Below are positions 35,795 through 45,381 of a stretch of DNA of 64,000 nt, in pieces. Below the pieces are notes generated by a model. That model had not been told where the DNA came from. It made no database searches and worked only from the letters and a program-made list of their open reading frames with translations. Source of the stretch: Actomonas sp051209155. GTDB lineage: Bacteria > Verrucomicrobiota > Verrucomicrobiia > Opitutales > Opitutaceae. Location of the stretch: the NCBI GenBank assembly GCA_051209155.1, contig JBPJGB010000003.1, one strand, 5' to 3'. Position 1 is the first letter of the stretch. Each line of letters begins with the position of its first letter. The position numbers were made by a program, and so were the translations under genes.

Positions 35795-38005
35795 TTACTC
35801 TGCCGTCCACTTGAACAGCGTGGTGCTCAGCGGCGGAATCGTGAGCGCGAGACTTTGCGCGCAGCCGTCGGCTTCGACCGGATCGGCATGCACTTCGCCG
35901 CCGTTGCCAAGGCCGCTGCCGCCGTAGTATTCGCTGTTGGTGTTGAGCACTTCGACCCAACGGCCGCCGCGCGGCACGCCGATACGATAATCTTTGCGCG
36001 TGAGCGGCGTGAAATGGCCCACCGCCAGGAACAGCGTTTTTTCGTCGGCATCGGACCGCAGATAGGAGATGATACTCGCCTCGGTGTCGTGGGCCGCAAT
36101 CCAACGGAAACCCGCCGGATCGAGGTCACGCGAGTGCAGCGCCGGTTCGTTTTGGTAAAGGTGATTCAGGTCACGCACCAACAAGCGAATGCCTTCGTGG
36201 TCCAGGTATTGGCACAGATGCCAATCGAGCGAACCCGCGTATTGCCACTCGTGCGACTGACCGAACTCGCAGCCCATGAAGAGACACTTCTTGCCCGGCC
36301 AGGCCCACATGTGCGCGTAGAGCGCCCGCAGGTTGGCGGCCTTCTCCGGGATGTGCCATGCGCCCATCTTGTAGAGCATGGAGTTTTTCCCGTGCACCAC
36401 TTCGTCGTGGGAGAAGACGGTGATGAAGTTCTCCGACCACTGATAGAGCGCGCCGAAGGTCAGGTCGTTTTGGTGCCACTTGCGATGAATGGGATCCTTC
36501 TCGAAGTAGCGCAGGGTGTCGTGCATCCACCCCATGTTCCACTTGAAGTCGAATCCGACGCCGCCTTCGGCCACCGGCTTGCTGATGCCGGCAAACGCAG
36601 TCGACTCCTCGGCGATCATCAGCACGCCAGGGTAGTAGTCGTGCACCAGACGATTGGTTTCGCGCAGGAACTCGATCGCTTCGAGGTTTTCGCGGCCGCC
36701 GTATTGGTTGGGAATCCACTCCCCGTCGTTGCGCGAATAATCGAGGTAGAGCATCGAGGCCACCGCGTCGACCCGCAGGCCGTCGATATGATAGCGGTCG
36801 AGCCACGCCAGCGCGTTGGCGACGAGGAAGCAGCGCACTTCGTGGCGACCGTAGTTGAAGATCAAGGTGCCCCAATCCATGTGCGCTCCCTGGCGCGGAT
36901 CGGCGTGCTCGTAGAGGTGCGTGCCGTCGAACTCCGCCAGCGCAAAACTGTCGCGCGGAAAATGTGCCGGCACCCAATCGAGGATGATGCCGAGCCCGCG
37001 TTGGTGCAGATGGTCGACGAAGAACGCAAAATCATCCGGGGTGCCGAAACGGTGCGTCGGCGCGTAAAAACCCGTGACCTGATACCCCCACGAACCCTCG
37101 AACGGGTGCTCCGCCAGCGGCATCACCTCAATGTGCGTGAAGCCCATCTCGATCGCGTAGTCGGCCAGCATCGGCGCGAGCTCCCGGTAGTTGAACGGCC
37201 GCCCGCCGTCCTCGACCTGCCGCTTCCAGGAACCGAGGTGCACCTCGTAAATCGAAATCGGGCGATCCAGCTGATCCTTCTGCGCGGCGCGACGGGTCAT
37301 CCACTCCTCGTCGCCCCAGTCATGATTGCGTGCGTTGTGCACAATCGAGGCATTGCCGGGCGGCGCCTCAAAATAGGTGCCGTAGGGATCGGTCTTCAGG
37401 TGAACATTCCCGCGCTGATCCAAGAGCTCGAACTTGTAGAGTTCGCCTTCACTCAGTCCGGGAATGAAGAGCTCCCATACGCCCGACGCACCCAGCGGTC
37501 GCATCGGGAAAAAGCGGCCGTCCCAGTGGTTGAAGTTGCCGACCACCGACACGCGTCGCGCGCTCGGCGCCCACACCGCGAACGACACCCCCGCCACCCC
37601 GTCGACTTCGCGCAGATGCGCGCCGAGCTTCGTGTAAATGCGGTGCTCCGTGCCTTCGTTGAACAGATACAGGTCCTGTTCACCCAGCGTCGGCAGGAAG
37701 CTGTAGGGATCGAAAAACTGCCGCATTTCGCCTGAGCCGTAGTGCGCCCGCAATTGGTAGCGGAAGACCTTGCGACGCCGCGGCAGGAACACCTCGAACA
37801 ACCCGGTTTCTTCGAACCGCTCCATCGCATACGCCTTGTCGGTGTCGAGTTCAACCAGCTCACAAGCCGTCGCATCCCGCAGGAACGCCCGCCCCACCAG
37901 ACCGGCGGTGCGACCCTTTTTCCCCAGGTGCAGACCCAACACGGAATGGGGCTGCGCTTCTTTGGCGTGCAGGAGGGAGTCGATTTGCTCGGTGGTCAAA
38001 GTCAC
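35795..38005 (-). CDS. glgB: 1,4-alpha-glucan branching enzyme
   Basis: GlgB adds alpha-1,6 branches to glycogen. The 736-residue protein has an N-terminal early-set domain, the CBM48 segment (FAVWAPSARRVSVVGNFNHWDG), the GH13 barrel with the nucleophile Asp in DGLRVDAVASMLYLDY, the acid Glu in LMIAEESTAF and the third Asp in FSHDEVVHG, and a C-terminal beta domain. The start is GTG; no strong ribosome binding site is visible, so the exact N-terminus is uncertain. A much longer in-frame extension into the LptD promoter region is rejected. No other glg gene is nearby. Confidence 0.93.
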   Translation of the reverse strand: MTLTTEQIDSLLHAKEAQPHSVLGLHLGKKGRTAGLVGRAFLRDATACELVELDTDKAYAMERFEETGLFEVFLPRRRKVFRYQLRAHYGSGEMRQFFDPYSFLPTLGEQDLYLFNEGTEHRIYTKLGAHLREVDGVAGVSFAVWAPSARRVSVVGNFNHWDGRFFPMRPLGASGVWELFIPGLSEGELYKFELLDQRGNVHLKTDPYGTYFEAPPGNASIVHNARNHDWGDEEWMTRRAAQKDQLDRPISIYEVHLGSWKRQVEDGGRPFNYRELAPMLADYAIEMGFTHIEVMPLAEHPFEGSWGYQVTGFYAPTHRFGTPDDFAFFVDHLHQRGLGIILDWVPAHFPRDSFALAEFDGTHLYEHADPRQGAHMDWGTLIFNYGRHEVRCFLVANALAWLDRYHIDGLRVDAVASMLYLDYSRNDGEWIPNQYGGRENLEAIEFLRETNRLVHDYYPGVLMIAEESTAFAGISKPVAEGGVGFDFKWNMGWMHDTLRYFEKDPIHRKWHQNDLTFGALYQWSENFITVFSHDEVVHGKNSMLYKMGAWHIPEKAANLRALYAHMWAWPGKKCLFMGCEFGQSHEWQYAGSLDWHLCQYLDHEGIRLLVRDLNHLYQNEPALHSRDLDPAGFRWIAAHDTEASIISYLRSDADEKTLFLAVGHFTPLTRKDYRIGVPRGGRWVEVLNTNSEYYGGSGLGNGGEVHADPVEADGCAQSLALTIPPLSTTLFKWTAE

Positions 38006-38161
38006 GGTGGAACAGGTGGTTCGGAGAACGTTGGGGCGACATGCCCATGGCGTCGAGCCACGAGAGCAGGATTCCCGCCGAGCACCAGAAGTCGAAGTTT
38101 TCTCCAAGTCCTTCCCCGGCTTGCCTCCCCTTGGCGGCCCACCTTTGCTGCCCGACTGCCG

Positions 38162-40273
38162 ATGCTGCCACGCTCCCGTATCCTTTCTTTCCTCACTTTC
38201 GCGATCAGCGTCGGCCTCGGCGGGTCTGCGCTGCCGGCGCAGACCCCGCTGGGGCCACCGCCGGGAATAGGGGCCGACCTCGCGACCGCCGAATTCGCAA
38301 CTGGCGATGTGATTTACACGGGCAACGTGGTCGCGACCTTCGAAGATGTGCGCCTCACCGCCGACGAGATGCGTTGGAACCGCCGGACCAACGTCGTGAC
38401 CGCGCGCGGCCGCGCCGTCGCCCAACAAGCCGGTCGCCGCATCCTCGCCGCCGAGATCACTTACGACGTCAAGACCCGGCACTACCGTGTAACCGACCTG
38501 CGCTTCGGGCAAAGTCCGCTCTATGTGTCCGGCGACCTGGCCGAAGGTTCTCCCGCAGAGATCCGCTTCACCAACGCCGTTGTCAGTTTCGGCGAGCCGC
38601 ATCCGTGGTCGCCCACGCTCACCGCCGATACCCTCACCATTTTTCCGCATCGTGACCGTGTGCAGGCCTCGGGCGGTCGTATCGGACTCGGGTTCTTTCG
38701 CCCGTTCCCCTTGCCCAGCACCCCGCTGCCCACCGACATCCCCTACATTGACGACATCACTTTCGACGGCGGCTACACCGGCCGCTTAGGCCTGCACCTG
38801 CTCGTCGGCGCCAAAATCGCGGTCACCGACACGCCGTTCATGCTCGGAGCCGATGTCGGCTTCTACACCAAGCGCGGCGTTATGGCTGGTCCGACCTTCG
38901 GCTACCATACCCTCGGCGATGACGGACTCGGCGCGGTCGGCGACGTTTCGAGCGGCTACATCTACGACAACGGCGACCGCTTCACCGACATCCTGGGTGA
39001 CCCCATTCCCGCCGATCGCGGCATGGTCACTTGGTCGCACCGCCAACGCTTTTCCGAAGCGCTCACTTTCAACGCCGAGCTCAACTATTGGAGCGACTCC
39101 GAAGTGCTGCGCGATTTCCGTCCCCGCACCTTCTTTCCCGTGCAGGTGCCCGATACCTTCGCCGAACTCACCCACGTCGGCGACAACGTGGTCAGCGGTC
39201 TCTTTTTGCGCGCGCAGGCCAATCCCTTTCACCGTGTGCGTGAGCGCCTGCCCGAGCTGACCTTTGACCTGCTACCCTCGCCGCTCTTTGCGGGCTGGTA
39301 TGAAGAAGCCCACGCGGGCATCGCACTCCTGCGCGACGACCCGCCGACCGGTGGCGCCAGCCTGCGCTCCGACCGGTTTGATTTTTATTACGCCGCCACC
39401 CGCCCGTGGTCACCGCAGGAATGGCTCAGCATCAATCCGATCGTCGGCGCCCGCGTGACCCACTACAGCCGCACCACCGGGCCGCGCAGCGATTTCACCC
39501 GCGCGCTGGGCGAGTTCGGCCTCGATGCCGAGCTGCGGGCCAGCGCCGTCTTTGAATACAGCAACGAGCAATGGGGCATCAACGGCCTCCGCCATCTGGT
39601 GACCCCGCGCCTGTCCTGGCGTTACGTGCCCGAGGACCGCGACGGCACCCCCTACATCCCGCCGATCGACCGCCGCGTCTTTGACACCTACCTCGATCCG
39701 CTCGGCCTCGGCGCCCGCCGCCAGATCGACCAGCTCGGCGGCTTTCACACCCTGCGCCTCGCGCTCGATCAGCGCCTGCAAACCCGCGACGAAATCTACG
39801 GTTCGCGTGATCTGGCCCGCCTCAACCTCGCGCTCGATTCGCGCTTCGACGCCGGCCCCGGCGAACGCACCCTGTCCGATCTCCACACCGAGCTCCACCT
39901 CTCGCCTGCGCCTTTCCTCGACTTCGCCGTCTACCATCGGGTTTCCCCGGGCGACTGGACCATGCGCGAACTCAACACGGCCCTTACCCTGCGCAGCGCC
40001 GACCGGTGGAGCGTCCAGTTCGCCAATCACTATCTCCAGGGCGACATTCAGGAGTTCATCGCCGGCTTTTCCTATCGCCTCAATGAAGTCTGGGAGCCGT
40101 ATACGCGCCACCACTACGATGCCCGCCGCGACCGCTTTGTGGAGCAGACCTACGGCGTGCGCCAAACCATCGCCAACCGCTGGATCGTGGGCTACGAACT
40201 CTCATTCTATGAGGGACCGCGTCGCGAGAGCGATTTCGGCTTCAACCTCGTGCTCGACGCCATCCGCTTCTGA
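38162..40273 (+). CDS. lptD: LPS-assembly protein LptD-like
   Basis: The 703-residue outer-membrane protein has a signal peptide (ILSFLTFAISVGLGGSALPAQ), an OstA-like beta-jellyroll domain (GDVIYTGNVVATFEDVRLTADEMRWNRRTNVVTARGRA) and a large beta-barrel that ends in alternating strands. This is the layout of LptD, which inserts LPS into the outer leaflet together with LptE. It is shorter than the E. coli protein and the cysteine pattern for disulphides is not obvious. It is divergent from glgB and directly followed by an RNA methyltransferase gene. Confidence 0.82.
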   Translation: MLPRSRILSFLTFAISVGLGGSALPAQTPLGPPPGIGADLATAEFATGDVIYTGNVVATFEDVRLTADEMRWNRRTNVVTARGRAVAQQAGRRILAAEITYDVKTRHYRVTDLRFGQSPLYVSGDLAEGSPAEIRFTNAVVSFGEPHPWSPTLTADTLTIFPHRDRVQASGGRIGLGFFRPFPLPSTPLPTDIPYIDDITFDGGYTGRLGLHLLVGAKIAVTDTPFMLGADVGFYTKRGVMAGPTFGYHTLGDDGLGAVGDVSSGYIYDNGDRFTDILGDPIPADRGMVTWSHRQRFSEALTFNAELNYWSDSEVLRDFRPRTFFPVQVPDTFAELTHVGDNVVSGLFLRAQANPFHRVRERLPELTFDLLPSPLFAGWYEEAHAGIALLRDDPPTGGASLRSDRFDFYYAATRPWSPQEWLSINPIVGARVTHYSRTTGPRSDFTRALGEFGLDAELRASAVFEYSNEQWGINGLRHLVTPRLSWRYVPEDRDGTPYIPPIDRRVFDTYLDPLGLGARRQIDQLGGFHTLRLALDQRLQTRDEIYGSRDLARLNLALDSRFDAGPGERTLSDLHTELHLSPAPFLDFAVYHRVSPGDWTMRELNTALTLRSADRWSVQFANHYLQGDIQEFIAGFSYRLNEVWEPYTRHHYDARRDRFVEQTYGVRQTIANRWIVGYELSFYEGPRRESDFGFNLVLDAIRF

Positions 40274-40279
40274 TCGGCC

Positions 40280-41440
40280 GTGAGTCGCGTCGACAACCAA
40301 CGCCGCCTCTTCCTCGAACTCATCGGGGAACTGCGCCCCCACTGGCGGCGCGACCCAGCCCAACCCGCGCGCCTCGCCGATTGGCTGGCCCGCCACCGGG
40401 CCGGCAGCCGCGACCGGCGCCTGTATCGAGAACTTTGCTACACCGCCTGGCGGATCCTGCCATGGATCGAGGACGCCTCGGACGATCTGCTCGTTCGCCG
40501 CGTCGCCAGCCACGCCACCTCCGGCAAAGCCACCGCCCCATTCATCGAGGCCTTCGGCGATGCCGCGGAAACCGCCTCGCCGCCCGGGCCACCGGACCAA
40601 TTGCTCCCGGCGTGGTTCGGCGAAGAATGCCCGCCCGCGCTCGCTCCGGATCAACGCGACATGCTGCTCAGCCGCGCCCCCCTGTGGATCCGCCTGCAAA
40701 CCGATCGACCGGATCACGTGGCGACGGAGTTCGATCAACTCGGCATCAGCCACGCGCCTTCGCCCCTGCTGCCCGACGCGTGGCGGCTCGAAACCGATGC
40801 GCCCGCCCAAAACACCGCAGCTTTCCGTCGCGGCGAGTTTGAGATTCAGGACATCGGCTCGCAGGCCCTGCTCGCCAGCCTCGTGGAGCCACCGCGCGGG
40901 CATTGGCTCGATGCCTGCGCCGGTGCCGGCGGCAAGACCCTGCAACTCGCCCGCATGCTTGGGGCGAACGGTCGGGTGACCGCGCACGACCCGCGCGGCG
41001 CCGCCCTGCGGGAACTGGCGGAACGCGCCCGCCGCGCCGGTCTGCGGAATGTCGACATCGAACGCGTTCCGACCGGTCCCTACGACGGCGTATTAGTCGA
41101 CGCCCCCTGCAGCGGCAGCGGCACCTGGCGCCGCGCGCCGCACCTGAAGTGGACCACCTCTCCGGCCACGATTGCCGCCGCCGCCGACCGCCAACGGGAA
41201 GTGCTGGCCAAATACGCCACCATGCTGCGCCCCGGCGGCACCTTGGTCTACGCCACGTGCTCGCTTTGCCGCAGCGAAAACGAGGCTGTGATCGAGGACT
41301 TCCTGCACCATCATTTGGAGTTCAAACCCGTGCCGATCCGGCCGCCCGGCCAGCCCGCCCCGGTCGCCACCGGTCGCTGGACCTTTTTGCCCGCCCAGCT
41401 CGACTCGGACGGGTATTTCGTCGCGGTCCTGCGACGCTGA
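40280..41440 (+). CDS. RsmB/NOP2-family RNA methyltransferase
   Basis: The 386-residue protein has the NusB-like helical N-terminal part (AQPARLADWLARHRAG) and a SAM-dependent methyltransferase domain. The motifs are WLDACAGAGGKTLQLA (SAM binding), VDAPCSGSGTWRR with the release Cys and YATCSLCRSENE with the nucleophile Cys. It would make 5-methylcytosine in rRNA, probably m5C967 of 16S rRNA. The start is GTG, seven bases past the LptD-like gene. Confidence 0.88.
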   Translation: MSRVDNQRRLFLELIGELRPHWRRDPAQPARLADWLARHRAGSRDRRLYRELCYTAWRILPWIEDASDDLLVRRVASHATSGKATAPFIEAFGDAAETASPPGPPDQLLPAWFGEECPPALAPDQRDMLLSRAPLWIRLQTDRPDHVATEFDQLGISHAPSPLLPDAWRLETDAPAQNTAAFRRGEFEIQDIGSQALLASLVEPPRGHWLDACAGAGGKTLQLARMLGANGRVTAHDPRGAALRELAERARRAGLRNVDIERVPTGPYDGVLVDAPCSGSGTWRRAPHLKWTTSPATIAAAADRQREVLAKYATMLRPGGTLVYATCSLCRSENEAVIEDFLHHHLEFKPVPIRPPGQPAPVATGRWTFLPAQLDSDGYFVAVLRR

Positions 41441-41496
41441 TCCGTCGCCGGATTTTTGTTGCGGCCCGACCCCCGCGCCCAAGCCTCGCGCCAACC

Positions 41497-42285
41497 GTGG
41501 TTCCCGATTCCGATTTACGCATCAAGTTGCCCGTCTTCGAGGGCCCGCTCGACTTGCTCCTCTTTCTCATCCGCAAGAACGAGCTGGATATCTACGACAT
41601 CCCCATCGAGTCGGTGACCAAACAATACATCGAGGTGCTGCACTCCATGCAGGAGCTGAACCTCGAGATCGCCGGCGACTTCTTCGTCATGGCCGCCACC
41701 CTCATGGAGATCAAAAGCCGCATGCTGCTGCCGCGCGGCCAGGCCGCTGTCTCCACCGACGGCGATGACGACGATGCCATCGATCCACGCTGGGAACTCG
41801 TCCATCAACTGCTTCAATACAAGAAGTTCAAGGAGGCCGCGCACGAGCTCGATCGCCTGGTGGAATACCAACAGGGCCTGCTCGCGCGCCATGTTTCGAA
41901 ACTCACGGTCCCGCAGGAAGATCGCCCGCTCAAACCGATCGATCGCGTCGACCTTTGGAATGCCTTCAACATGGTGCTGCGACGCCTCGCCGAGAAGCTG
42001 GTGGTGGGCGAAATCAAGGATGAGCAGGTCACCGTGGCCGACCAAATGGACATGCTGATCGAGAAGATCAAAACTGAGAAGTCCTTCGTCTTCACCTCTC
42101 TTTTCACCGGCCAGATCACCGTGCGCGTGCTGGTCGCGACCTTCCTCGCCGTGCTGGAACTCACGCGCATGAACAAGCTGCGTGTCCGCCAGACCGAAGC
42201 CTTTGCCGACATCCTCTGCGAAGCGCGGGAAGAAGAGCAAAAGCCACTTGAATCCCCTCCCGAAGCGGACACGGTGACCGCGTGA
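41497..42285 (+). CDS. scpA: Segregation and condensation protein A
   Basis: ScpA is the kleisin subunit of the SMC condensin-like complex. The 262-residue protein begins with the typical IKLPVFEGPLDLLLFLIRKNELDIYDIPI, followed by VTKQYIEVLHSM, FFVMAATLMEIKSRMLLPR and a C-terminal winged helix (LVATFLAVLELTRMNKLRVRQTEAF). The GTG start immediately precedes the conserved N-terminus; the long upstream frame is a shadow of the methyltransferase gene. ScpB is not found next to it, unlike many bacteria. Confidence 0.93.
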   Translation: MVPDSDLRIKLPVFEGPLDLLLFLIRKNELDIYDIPIESVTKQYIEVLHSMQELNLEIAGDFFVMAATLMEIKSRMLLPRGQAAVSTDGDDDDAIDPRWELVHQLLQYKKFKEAAHELDRLVEYQQGLLARHVSKLTVPQEDRPLKPIDRVDLWNAFNMVLRRLAEKLVVGEIKDEQVTVADQMDMLIEKIKTEKSFVFTSLFTGQITVRVLVATFLAVLELTRMNKLRVRQTEAFADILCEAREEEQKPLESPPEADTVTA

Positions 42286-42551
42286 GTTCCTCCTCCGACC
42301 AACCGTCCCGTCCCTCCCGTCCGCAGCCTCAGGCCGGCCTGCTCGGCGTCGGTCTCGACAATCAGGACGGTCACAAACGCATCACCCGGGGCGACAAGTT
42401 TGTTCTCGTGGGCGGTTCGCAGGAAACCCATGAGCGCATGACGGAAACGACGCTCAAGACCTTCGAGGAGCTCAAACGGCGCGATAAACACCTCGAGACG
42501 GTCGACAAGCGCGAGCTCGCGGAAATCATTCACAAGTCCACGCCCCGCTAG
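42282..42551 (+). CDS. Small polar protein, function unknown
   Basis: This 89-residue cytoplasmic protein has a Pro/Ser/Gln-rich N-terminus (DQPSRPSRPQPQ) and a charged helical C-terminus (TLKTFEELKRRDKHLETV). It starts with GTG overlapping the scpA stop by four bases, so it is translationally coupled to scpA. The protein is not recognised. Its position, where scpB often lies, may hint at a chromosome role, but it has no ScpB similarity. Confidence 0.65.
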   Translation: MSSSSDQPSRPSRPQPQAGLLGVGLDNQDGHKRITRGDKFVLVGGSQETHERMTETTLKTFEELKRRDKHLETVDKRELAEIIHKSTPR

Positions 42552-42573
42552 GCGCTGGTCCCTGTTCGCGAAG

Positions 42574-42753
42574 ATGCCCGCTCCCGCTCCGTCCCCCGCC
42601 TCAGCAAGCCACCGCGCTCCTTTCGCCTCGCCGATGCCCGCCCGGGAGGCCGATGGCGGACCCGTTTGGGTGCCGATTTGGCAGCCGGCGCTCGCCGCAC
42701 TTGCCGCGATCGCCTCCGTCACTTTTGCTGTCCTGCTGTTCCTGAAACTTTAA
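42574..42753 (+). CDS. Small single-pass membrane protein
   Basis: The 59-residue frame has a Pro/Ala/Ser-rich polar N-terminus and a C-terminal membrane helix (ALAALAAIASVTFAVLLFLKL). It sits 22 bases after one gene and 13 bases before trxA, in line with an operon. Function is unknown and the existence of the gene rests on spacing and the clean membrane segment. Confidence 0.5.
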   Translation: MPAPAPSPASASHRAPFASPMPAREADGGPVWVPIWQPALAALAAIASVTFAVLLFLKL

Positions 42754-42766
42754 CGCTTCTCCCTTT

Positions 42767-43090
42767 ATGTCCGCCAACATCGCAAACCTCGATTCCTCCA
42801 CCTTCCAATCCACCGTCAGCGGCGAACAGCCCGTGCTCGTCGACTTCTGGGCCCCGTGGTGCGGCCCCTGCAAGGCCATCGCGCCCGTGCTCGAAGAGAT
42901 CGCCACCGAACTCGATGGCAAACTTACCATCGCCAAGGTGAATGTGGATGAAAACGACACCATCTCCGCCGAGTTTGGCGTGCGCGCCATCCCCACCCTG
43001 CTCCTCTTCAAAGGTGGCAAGGTCGTGGAGCAGATCGTCGGCATGACCTCCAAGGACGCCCTCCTCGGCAAGGTGAACGCCCACCTCTGA
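42767..43090 (+). CDS. trxA: Thioredoxin
   Basis: The 107-residue protein has the active site WCGPC (31-35) after VLVDFWAP, the cis-proline segment VRAIPTLLLFKGG and the standard length of a thioredoxin. It reduces disulphides in the cytoplasm. A strong terminator follows. Confidence 0.97.
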   Translation: MSANIANLDSSTFQSTVSGEQPVLVDFWAPWCGPCKAIAPVLEEIATELDGKLTIAKVNVDENDTISAEFGVRAIPTLLLFKGGKVVEQIVGMTSKDALLGKVNAHL

Positions 43091-43119
43091 GTCGCTGTTT
43101 AGCTTTCCCTTTTTCCCCC

Positions 43120-43148
43120 ACGCGTCCCGCCAGCCGGGGCGCGTTTTT
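43120..43148 (+). terminator. Rho-independent terminator after trxA
   Basis: ACGCGTCCCG and CGGGGCGCGT pair into a ten-base stem with one G-T pair, followed by TTTTTG. It ends the scpA-trxA gene run. Confidence 0.88.
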
Positions 43149-43175
43149 GTTTCTGGACGAGGGCCAGTCATCACG

Positions 43176-43246
43176 CTGTAGCCGGCGTCGGTGCCCCGGT
43201 GCCTGACTCCACGCCGAGTCCTCCGGGGGCACCGCCCCGGCTACAG
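43176..43246. repeat. 71-bp imperfect palindrome
   Basis: CTGTAGCCGG at the left and CCGGCTACAG at the right are perfect complements. GGTGCCCCGG and CCGGGGGCACC pair inside them. It lies between the trxA terminator and the convergent menA gene. It resembles a REP-type intergenic palindrome; no second full copy was noticed in this window. Confidence 0.7.
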
Positions 43247-43261
43247 TTTAAGGGACGCCAC

Positions 43262-44173
43262 TCAGCCGGCCCGTTGGGTCACCAACGCGATGCTCAGCAG
43301 CAAAGCCATGAAGGCGACATGCTTGCCGGTGCGTCCCAGCAGCGAAATCAGCACCTTGGGATCGCGCGCACAGCGCAGCACCTGCGTCTGATGCAGGCCC
43401 TGCGTCAACGCATACAAACCCAGGATCGCCGCCTGCCAGAATTGCAGGACACCCAGCGCACCGAGCGCCACCACCGTCGTCACCATGATCGCGTGCCCCA
43501 GCATAAATTGAAACCGGGCGAACTCCGGCCCGAAACGCACCGCGGTCGTCAGCTTGCCCGCCGCTCGGTCGGTCGCGATGTCGCGATAATTGTTCACCAC
43601 GAGAATGTTGGTCGCGAGCGCACCGATCCCCGCTCCGATCAACCAAGCCGGCAAACTGACCGAGCCCACCTGCACAAAGTAGGTCGCGGCCACCGCCACC
43701 AGGCCGAAGAAAACAAACACGAACACATCGCCCCAACCATGATACGCCAGCGGATAGGGGCCACCCGTGTAAGCAATACCGCAGGCAATCGACAGCACGC
43801 CGATCACCAGCAAAGGCCACCCGCCGAAATTCAACAGCGACAGGCCCACCGCAAACGCCGCTGCGAACACGCCGATCATGGCACGCTTCATCGTCGCCGG
43901 CGCGATCAATCCCGCCGCCACCGCCCGACGTGGTCCAACCCGCTCGGCGGTATCCGCGCCTTTCACGAAATCATAATAATCGTTGGCGTAGTTGGTGCCG
44001 ATCTGGATGAGCAAGGCAAAGGCCAGGCAGATCCCCGCCGCCACTCCGTTGAGCCCGCCGTCGTGCCATGCCAGCGCCGAGGCCGCCATCACCGGCGCGA
44101 TCGCGGCCGGCAGGGTGCGCGGTCGCGCCGCTTCCCACCACACCGCCGCCCCCGGCTTTGGCTTCGCTGTCAT
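43262..44173 (-). CDS. menA: 1,4-dihydroxy-2-naphthoate polyprenyltransferase
   Basis: MenA attaches the prenyl chain in menaquinone synthesis. The 303-residue membrane protein of the UbiA superfamily has nine predicted helices and two Asp-rich motifs: NYANDYYDFVKGAD (61-74) and NNYRDIATDRAAGK. The C-terminal HQTQVLRCARDP is also typical. Its ATG overlaps the stop of the upstream membrane protein in an ATGA. Confidence 0.92.
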   Translation of the reverse strand: MTAKPKPGAAVWWEAARPRTLPAAIAPVMAASALAWHDGGLNGVAAGICLAFALLIQIGTNYANDYYDFVKGADTAERVGPRRAVAAGLIAPATMKRAMIGVFAAAFAVGLSLLNFGGWPLLVIGVLSIACGIAYTGGPYPLAYHGWGDVFVFVFFGLVAVAATYFVQVGSVSLPAWLIGAGIGALATNILVVNNYRDIATDRAAGKLTTAVRFGPEFARFQFMLGHAIMVTTVVALGALGVLQFWQAAILGLYALTQGLHQTQVLRCARDPKVLISLLGRTGKHVAFMALLLSIALVTQRAG

Positions 44174-44835
44174 CGGATCACGATTTTGGTCCGCTTCCGG
44201 AACTGGGCCAAACGACGCCGGAAAAGCACCGACAGCAAGGGCGGGAAGAACGCCAATCCGGCCATCATCGCGCCCATGCGCGGACCGTTGCCAATGAAGA
44301 CCGCCAAGATGGCAATGCCGCCCGCATAGGCGGTCAGAAACACCGCCGGGTTCGGCAGCACGATGTTGATCGCCCAGATCGCAAAAAAGCCGATCGCCGC
44401 CGCTTTGAACCCCACGACCGGAAACGCCAGACCCAGCAGGAAAAACAAGGGCGGCGACAGGGTGAAGCGCTCCTCGATCCGCACCATCTGCAGGATCACA
44501 GCGACCAACAGCAGCGCGCCCTGGGTTAAAAAGATGATCTGGCTCAGCGAAACGCCGGGCACCGCCACCACGGCTTCAACCACCGGCGGCACCAAGGTCA
44601 TCACCGCGTAGCCGCCGGCCATCGCGCGCAGCAAGTCGATCCAGTTGCGACGGCGCACAAACTCCTCCCCGGCCCACACACTGTTGTCGCCCGGCAAGCG
44701 ATCCCGATTGGGTCCGCCGTGGGCCTTGCGCTTACTGCGGCGGGAGCCGCCATCGGGACGCCCCAGTCGCAACCAGCTTCGCGGCATCCAAAGCAATGCC
44801 AGACCGAGAATTAGAAAAAGGATATCGCGCAACAC
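44170..44835 (-). CDS. Multi-pass membrane protein, function unknown
   Basis: The 221-residue protein has an N-terminal helix (LFLILGLALLWMP), a basic cytoplasmic stretch (GGSRRSKRKAHGG), and about five more membrane helices, ending in a basic tail. I do not recognise the family. Its stop overlaps the menA start, which implies co-expression with menaquinone synthesis. Confidence 0.65.
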   Translation of the reverse strand: MLRDILFLILGLALLWMPRSWLRLGRPDGGSRRSKRKAHGGPNRDRLPGDNSVWAGEEFVRRRNWIDLLRAMAGGYAVMTLVPPVVEAVVAVPGVSLSQIIFLTQGALLLVAVILQMVRIEERFTLSPPLFFLLGLAFPVVGFKAAAIGFFAIWAINIVLPNPAVFLTAYAGGIAILAVFIGNGPRMGAMMAGLAFFPPLLSVLFRRRLAQFRKRTKIVIR

Positions 44836-44931
44836 AGGTGGTGAAAGGCGCCATTGCTAGCGCGCCCCTTTTCCCTGTCAAAGCCCCATCGCCCCTTCCG
44901 CGCCAAAAAGGCCAAGCGACCTCGCGCTTCG

Positions 44932-45207
44932 CTAGCGAATCGAGAAGCCGCGAAACTGCGCCACTCGCCGGTCGCGCACGCGTTCCACCTTGCGCACGTA
45001 ACCGTGCATCCGATCGCGGATCTCCTCCACCAGCCCGTCAACCTCCGCCGCATCTCCCTCCACTTCCAGCAACACCCGCCCATCGGTGAGGTTTTGCACA
45101 TAGCCGCATACCTCAAATTCCTTCGCAACCTGCAGCACGTTGTAGCGAAAGCCCACGCCCTGCACGCGTCCTGAAAAATGCACCGTTTCGTGGTGGGTTT
45201 CTGCCAT
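44932..45207 (-). CDS. acyP: Acylphosphatase
   Basis: This small enzyme hydrolyses acyl phosphates. The 91-residue protein has the phosphate-binding loop GRVQGVGFRYN with the catalytic Arg, the catalytic Asn in YVQNLTDGRV, and a ferredoxin-like fold pattern. The ATG start MAETHHET is preferred to one nine codons earlier. Confidence 0.93.
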   Translation of the reverse strand: MAETHHETVHFSGRVQGVGFRYNVLQVAKEFEVCGYVQNLTDGRVLLEVEGDAAEVDGLVEEIRDRMHGYVRKVERVRDRRVAQFRGFSIR

Positions 45208-45381
45208 AGGGAAAGTTGCCAAATTACGTGACACCAGAAGCTTTCGGCAATCCGCAAAATGGGCCCTCCCCCGCCGGTCCCACCGGCCGAGCCCGCGCGT
45301 GGCGCCCGCACCCGGATTTTATTTGCATTATAAGCCGACTCTCCCACGTTCGGCGACAGGTCCCTGACCACCACATCTAGA

